A DNA stretch of 64,000 bases, taken from the NCBI GenBank assembly GCA_018907035.1, contig JACCIC010000134.1, positions 894,001 through 958,000 of the forward strand, in the 5' to 3' direction. Source of the DNA: Sycobia sp. Sy_11 (Eukaryota > Arthropoda > Insecta > Hymenoptera > Epichrysomallidae). Made by a program: the position numbers and the translations under genes. The notes under the pieces were generated by a model. That model did no database searches. It had not been told where the DNA came from and was given only the letters and a program-made list of their open reading frames with translations. Shown piece after piece: positions 59,883 to 64,000 of this stretch; position 1 is the stretch's first letter; every line of letters starts with the position of its first letter.

Positions 59883-61118
59883 CGAGGGTGGATTGATAAG
59901 TTTCCGGCCTGACCAAGGCAAACAACGTTTTTCAGAATTTTTTTTTGGTTTCTCAACATAATCTCCTCCAAGGCTGATACATTTCTCATAGTGGTGTTCT
60001 AGTCTAGTAATGCCATCTCTATTGACTGATTCGTCAAGCTCCTCAAAATACGTCTTTACAGCTTCGACTACTTCTTCATTGTCCGCAAATCTCTTACTGC
60101 CAAGTCATTTTTTGAGGTTAGGAAATAGATAATAGTCACTTAGGCTAGGTGTGGAGAGTAGTGAGAGTGTGGCATCAATTCAAACTTCAGATCGTTGATT
60201 TTAGCTATCGCAAAGATTGACGTGTACGCTGGTGCGTTATCGTGATAAAACAAGATTATTTTCTTCGCCAGATGAGGTCGTTTAATTTTCACTTCGTGGC
60301 TTGAACGTTGCAATAAGTCTGTGTAGTATTGATTAGTGATAGTTTTACCCTTTTCAAGGTAATCAATGTACATAATACCTCTTGCATTCCAAAAAAACAG
60401 TAGCCATAACCTTGTTCGCCGAAGAAATTGTTTTTGCCTTCATTGAAGTTGATTCCCCTGGTCCAATTCACTGTTTACACTGTTGTTTGGTTTAAAAAAT
60501 TCTCTTGGATTACGCTTATACAACGCCAAATTGACAGTAAAAATGTTCTTTCGAATCAATTTTTGATCGACTGTTAGGAAACCCATCTTACACAGAGCTT
60601 TTCCATATACAAATGTTGGTACAAAATATTTTGTACACGTTCATATGACATCTTACAGGTCTCACCTATCTCATGCATTTTTAATGCGCGGTCTTTCAGC
60701 ACTATTTGATGGATTTTTTCGATCATATCCGGAGTTGTGACCTTAATGGGGCGTCCTGAGCGAGGCTCATCAGAGGTGCTCACACGACTCTTTTTAAATT
60801 CGGAAATCCACTGCTTAACGGTTGAATATGATGGGGGAGGATGTTGCCAGTGTTGAGTCCATCTCTTCTTTAATTTCCTTCGGCGTGAACCCCTTTAAAT
60901 AAAAGTATTTGATGACAGCACGATTTTCCAGCTTTTCAATTTTTACAAAAAACACAGAGGCGTCTTGTTCAGCGTGCTCTCAAACCTAAACTAAAATGGC
61001 GATCAGACTGAAACTATAGCTACAAGCTATCTAAGGATAGTACTATAGAACGCCACCTCAAGGTAGGCCTAGTGGCGCCATATCTTGGTCAGACAGGAAA
61101 CTTATCAATCCACCCTCG
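59883..61118 (-). mobile_element. Decayed mariner transposon of a second family (1236 bp)
   Basis: TA duplications at 59881-59882 and 61119-61120 flank near-perfect terminal inverted repeats of about 35 bp (CGAGGGTGGATTGATAAG..., about two mismatches). These ends are unlike those of the neighbouring mariner, so it is a separate family. The transposase inside is broken. Confidence 0.9.
59935..60965 (-). pseudogene. Mariner transposase pseudogene
   Basis: Minus-strand fragments in several frames match mariner transposases of the SETMAR-like type: an N-terminal piece EPRSGRPIKVTTPDMIEKIH, a KLCVRWVS linker piece, WNARGIMYIDYLEKGKTI, LFYHDNAPAYT with the second catalytic Asp, SPHLA then SDYYLF after a frameshift holding the third Asp, and a C-terminal EHHYEKCIS block. 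The segment that should hold the first catalytic Asp (around D-E-T-W) is missing, a deletion of several tens of bases that fits the short element. Stops and frameshifts confirm it is dead. Confidence 0.88.
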
Positions 61119-61120
61119 TA

Positions 61121-62270
61121 TAATAAAGTATTTTCAAGAGATTGGAAATTGTAAGAATTTGATCATATCTAAATAAAGAAACACGTAGAAAATATATTTA
61201 TACATACACTTAGTACAAAATATATTAAACGTAATATTGGCAGCATTATAGGGACTAATCATATTATTATTAAGTGAGGATAGTGTTCCACAAAAATATA
61301 TGTTCAGGATTAGATTGTGTTATACACTATACCATATCATATACATGAATAAGTAATTTAATTTAATTTATATATCGGCTTTATAAATAATAAAAATATG
61401 TTGTATAATCATAGTCCGCATTTATAATATATAACTTTAATCAGTCTAAATACACATTTTTACGTATATTCGTTATTTAACAAAACTATTAATTATTCAA
61501 TTTTCTATTTACGTTTTTGTTCTTCATATATTTCTTATTTTTATTCTACTTTCATACTTTTTAAAATAAACAATGACTTTTCAGCAGTCTTTATGCGGCA
61601 ATAAATTTGTTAATTTGTTAAGTAGATCTTTATTCATTATCTATGTAAATATATTAGCGAATTGTGCTAGAGAACTTATCTAAATTTACTTTTTCTAGAC
61701 AATTTTCGTTCATTATGTGTATTAAAATTTTTGCTCGTTGTCCTATATTATGCTCTCCTATCTATTTCACTTATATACAACTCTGTTTTATATATCGTGT
61801 CTAGTATTTAATCACATGTCAGCATAATATTGTTACTTATATTATGAGAAACATTTTTAAAGAATTCATATAATATATAATAAAAATAGATAAGCCTTTC
61901 CTTTAAAATTTTAACTTGCAATAATCATTAGATATAATCAAACTAAGGTTATTTTTATATAATGCGGACTATTAATAAATGTACATTTAAATCAAAATGA
62001 GTAAATAAATATATTTCACTAAATATAACTTTTTTAATCAACGCTTTTCAGAAAAATCGTAAACAAGTTTTACGAAAATATTTATAAATTGACCCATTAG
62101 AATAGATATATGAAACTTTCATTGTGAAGTGTAATAAAAAACATTGTCATTATACAATAATTAAAGTGTCTAGAATCTCCTAGAAATCAATTACATAATA
62201 GCACTAAAGACCTATAAGCTCGGCTTCTACAAATGCAAGACAAGATTTTTGATGCATTTTTGCGAGAAAT
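61121..62270. other. AT-rich DNA, nothing recognised
   Basis: No ORF above 60 codons and no repeat recognised. Confidence 0.55.
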
Positions 62271-62274
62271 AAAG

Positions 62275-63240
62275 TTACAAATCATTTAAACCAGGTGATA
62301 AGTTTCCTTTTGGGATTATGGGCTCTACAATGCTAATAGTGCTGACAGAAGTGGTGATGAATTTTGGACCGTATTCATGAGATGAAGGTTGTACTAGCTG
62401 ATCCATTATGATGTTGAAGAGGTCCGAAGAGAGCGGATCACCTTGCTTGGAATAATACTTCTCGAGGTATTTGTGGCGATCTGATAGTAGACCAACTACT
62501 TTGGATACTACTAGCAATGCAAACTGTTCAACTTTTCGCGTTGTTCATAGTGGCCACATATAGTGGCTGGTAACTTTCCAAGTGGATTCTTAAGATGGCA
62601 TCCAGGAGTACAGTATTGTCCTTACCTTATTGAATTCTCTTCTGAAGCCAAGTTGTTATTTAACGAGCCAGACAGGTATGTTAAAGCTTAGTAATCGAAC
62701 TTTATTGACGTGGTGAAGTAACACTGAGGAAACAGATATTGGTTAAAAATCTTTAGGCAGTCTTGAGCACGCTTTCTTATGAATGAAGATGGTCTTGGCG
62801 AGAGAAACATCCTTAAATTCCTTACAGTATATAATTCAACTGATGTATCGGCACTAAGATGCCAATGAATATATATTGTAATTGACGAGTAGTGAGACAA
62901 TCTGTTCAAATCATGTACAGATTGACCAAATCCTTGGAGTACCGTTGTCCTGATTCATGATGTGCATGATGTTGGTCATGTACAGTTTCGTCTTCCTCGA
63001 AGCCTTGTAAGCAGTTCGGTGGTATACTCTCCGTTCGATGGTGATGGTAAAAATTCGTAGTTGGGGAACTCCGATTCGAGATCTTGATTGATTGTACTTG
63101 TGCCAATTAAGTACCGTCCTAAAGGGCTTGCAACCTCTGCCGACCATCGTTACAGTCCCATTGAGTATTTGGTCGCTCGGATGTCTTTCCTGGAAATAAA
63201 GATAACGACGTATCTTTTCCTCCAGGAGATCGGGTATCAA
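62275..63240 (-). pseudogene. Degenerate R2-like non-LTR reverse transcriptase
   Basis: On the minus strand, around 62830-62640, the frame reads KTIFIHKKACSRLPKDF, a stop, then PISVSSVLLHHVNKV. This corresponds to the R2-clade motif pattern KT-FIPK...P-DFRPIS--SV. Downstream, QLGFR and then YYSKQGDPLSSDLFNIIMDQ (62520-62275) match the RT QGDPLSP-LFN motif. At least two stops and frame changes separate the blocks, and the YADD-type box is not intact. Upstream frames (63240-62906) may be the eroded region before the RT. R2 elements normally sit in 28S rDNA, but no rRNA sequence is visible here, so this is a dead dispersed copy or a related non-rDNA lineage. No target duplication or poly(A) end was found. 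Confidence 0.72.
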
Positions 63241-64000
63241 AAATAATCATGCAAAGACCTCTCGGCTACAAGGCACGTATCCTGCAATTAGATCATAGTG
63301 CTCCTATATAATAAAAATTAGAAAAAAATAAAAGATAAAAAATTGTACTATAAATTAACTACTATATCAGAAAAAAATAGTGATTTTGGAGCATTCAATA
63401 TATCAAATGTAGAATTGTTAATCATAAAAAACTGTGAGTTTGTTAGATAGCCATTGAAATAAATTCAGAGAACAGCAACTCCGTTTCATTTTATAAATAC
63501 CAAAAAAATTACCAAAAGTTAGTACCAACTATTTATTTTCAGGATATTTTTATTTATTGTTTAATTTATACATTTGAAGTTCCAAGTTAAACATATTTTA
63601 CATATTCAATAACATCTCAGTTTTGATGCAATGTGTTCATTTTTGAATATACTTTCTCATGACAAAGTTATTTACTATAACGGATCATTTTGCGTGTATT
63701 GGTCGTAAGGGTTATAAGTCATCAATAATGGTCGTAAGTAATATCGTAATTGGTCAAAATTTCTTAATTCTAATCTGCAAGCAGTTCTTAAATGACGAAA
63801 TATTCTATTTATTTACAATCTGTGAAAATTACACTGCGAAATTTTGAAAAATATTATTAACAATATAGACATTAAAATTATAATAATGCAATAAATAATC
63901 TTTTAAATGTAAAGGAAAGGACACGACCTTTCCACTAATATTATTGCGAACTCCTAAGATCCTCGATAGAAACACTTTCCTCAGCCCTAGCAGTTTTACT
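63241..64000. other. AT-rich DNA to the window end
   Basis: No gene or repeat recognised. The 62-codon frame at 63659-63847 has no motif. Confidence 0.5.

Noticed and set aside
1..64000. CRISPR arrays, operons, ribosome binding sites, prophage
   Set aside because: The window is eukaryotic: spliced genes, TATA/initiator promoters and microsatellites; no regularly spaced direct repeats with unique spacers.

Overview
This is eukaryotic nuclear DNA from an insect, most likely a hymenopteran and possibly an ant. The evidence is a three-exon gene whose peptide closely matches bee royalisin-type defensin 1, including its extra C-terminal tail; two single-exon divergent ionotropic receptors (IRs); GT-AG introns; TATA plus TCAGT-type core promoters; mariner, Helitron and R2-like transposon sequence; and AT-rich DNA with many TA, GA and AAT microsatellites and scattered GC-rich islands.

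Layout. 1-3.5 kb: defensin gene (exons 2213-2282, 2709-2892 and 3322-3367) with an NF-kB-like site, TATA box and poly(A) signal. 3.5-20.4 kb: no convincing gene; microsatellites, GC-rich noncoding islands, a Helitron helicase remnant (about 16.8-17.2 kb) and weak repeat fossils. 20.5-22.4 kb: first IR, minus strand. 22.7-25.3 kb: a 499-bp foldback element and two GC-rich islands. 25.3-48.7 kb: a long gene-poor stretch in which GC-rich islands of 0.3-1.2 kb alternate with AT-rich DNA, many of them next to TA or GA microsatellites; it also holds a degenerate 5S rRNA-like sequence and a Helitron-like 3' end. 48.7-49.1 kb: a 179-bp tandem duplication. 49.4-51.5 kb: second IR, plus strand, a close paralogue of the first in opposite orientation. 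51.5-56.2 kb: repeat debris. 56.3-57.7 kb: a four-exon gene for an unrecognised 177-residue secreted protein. 58.07-59.36 kb: a complete mariner element with an open 345-residue transposase. 59.88-61.12 kb: a second, unrelated and broken mariner with near-perfect terminal repeats. 62.3-63.2 kb: a degenerate R2-like reverse transcriptase.

Function. The genes do not form one pathway. The defensin is a secreted antimicrobial peptide, probably induced through Toll/IMD-Rel signalling. The IRs are probably chemosensory cation channels. The small secreted protein is of unknown role. The IR pair was duplicated together with its core promoter (TATA-like box and TCAGT about 135 bp before each ATG), and substitutions between the copies cluster in one block of the ligand-binding lobe. 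No tRNA gene, CRISPR array, prokaryotic operon or virus-like gene was recognised.
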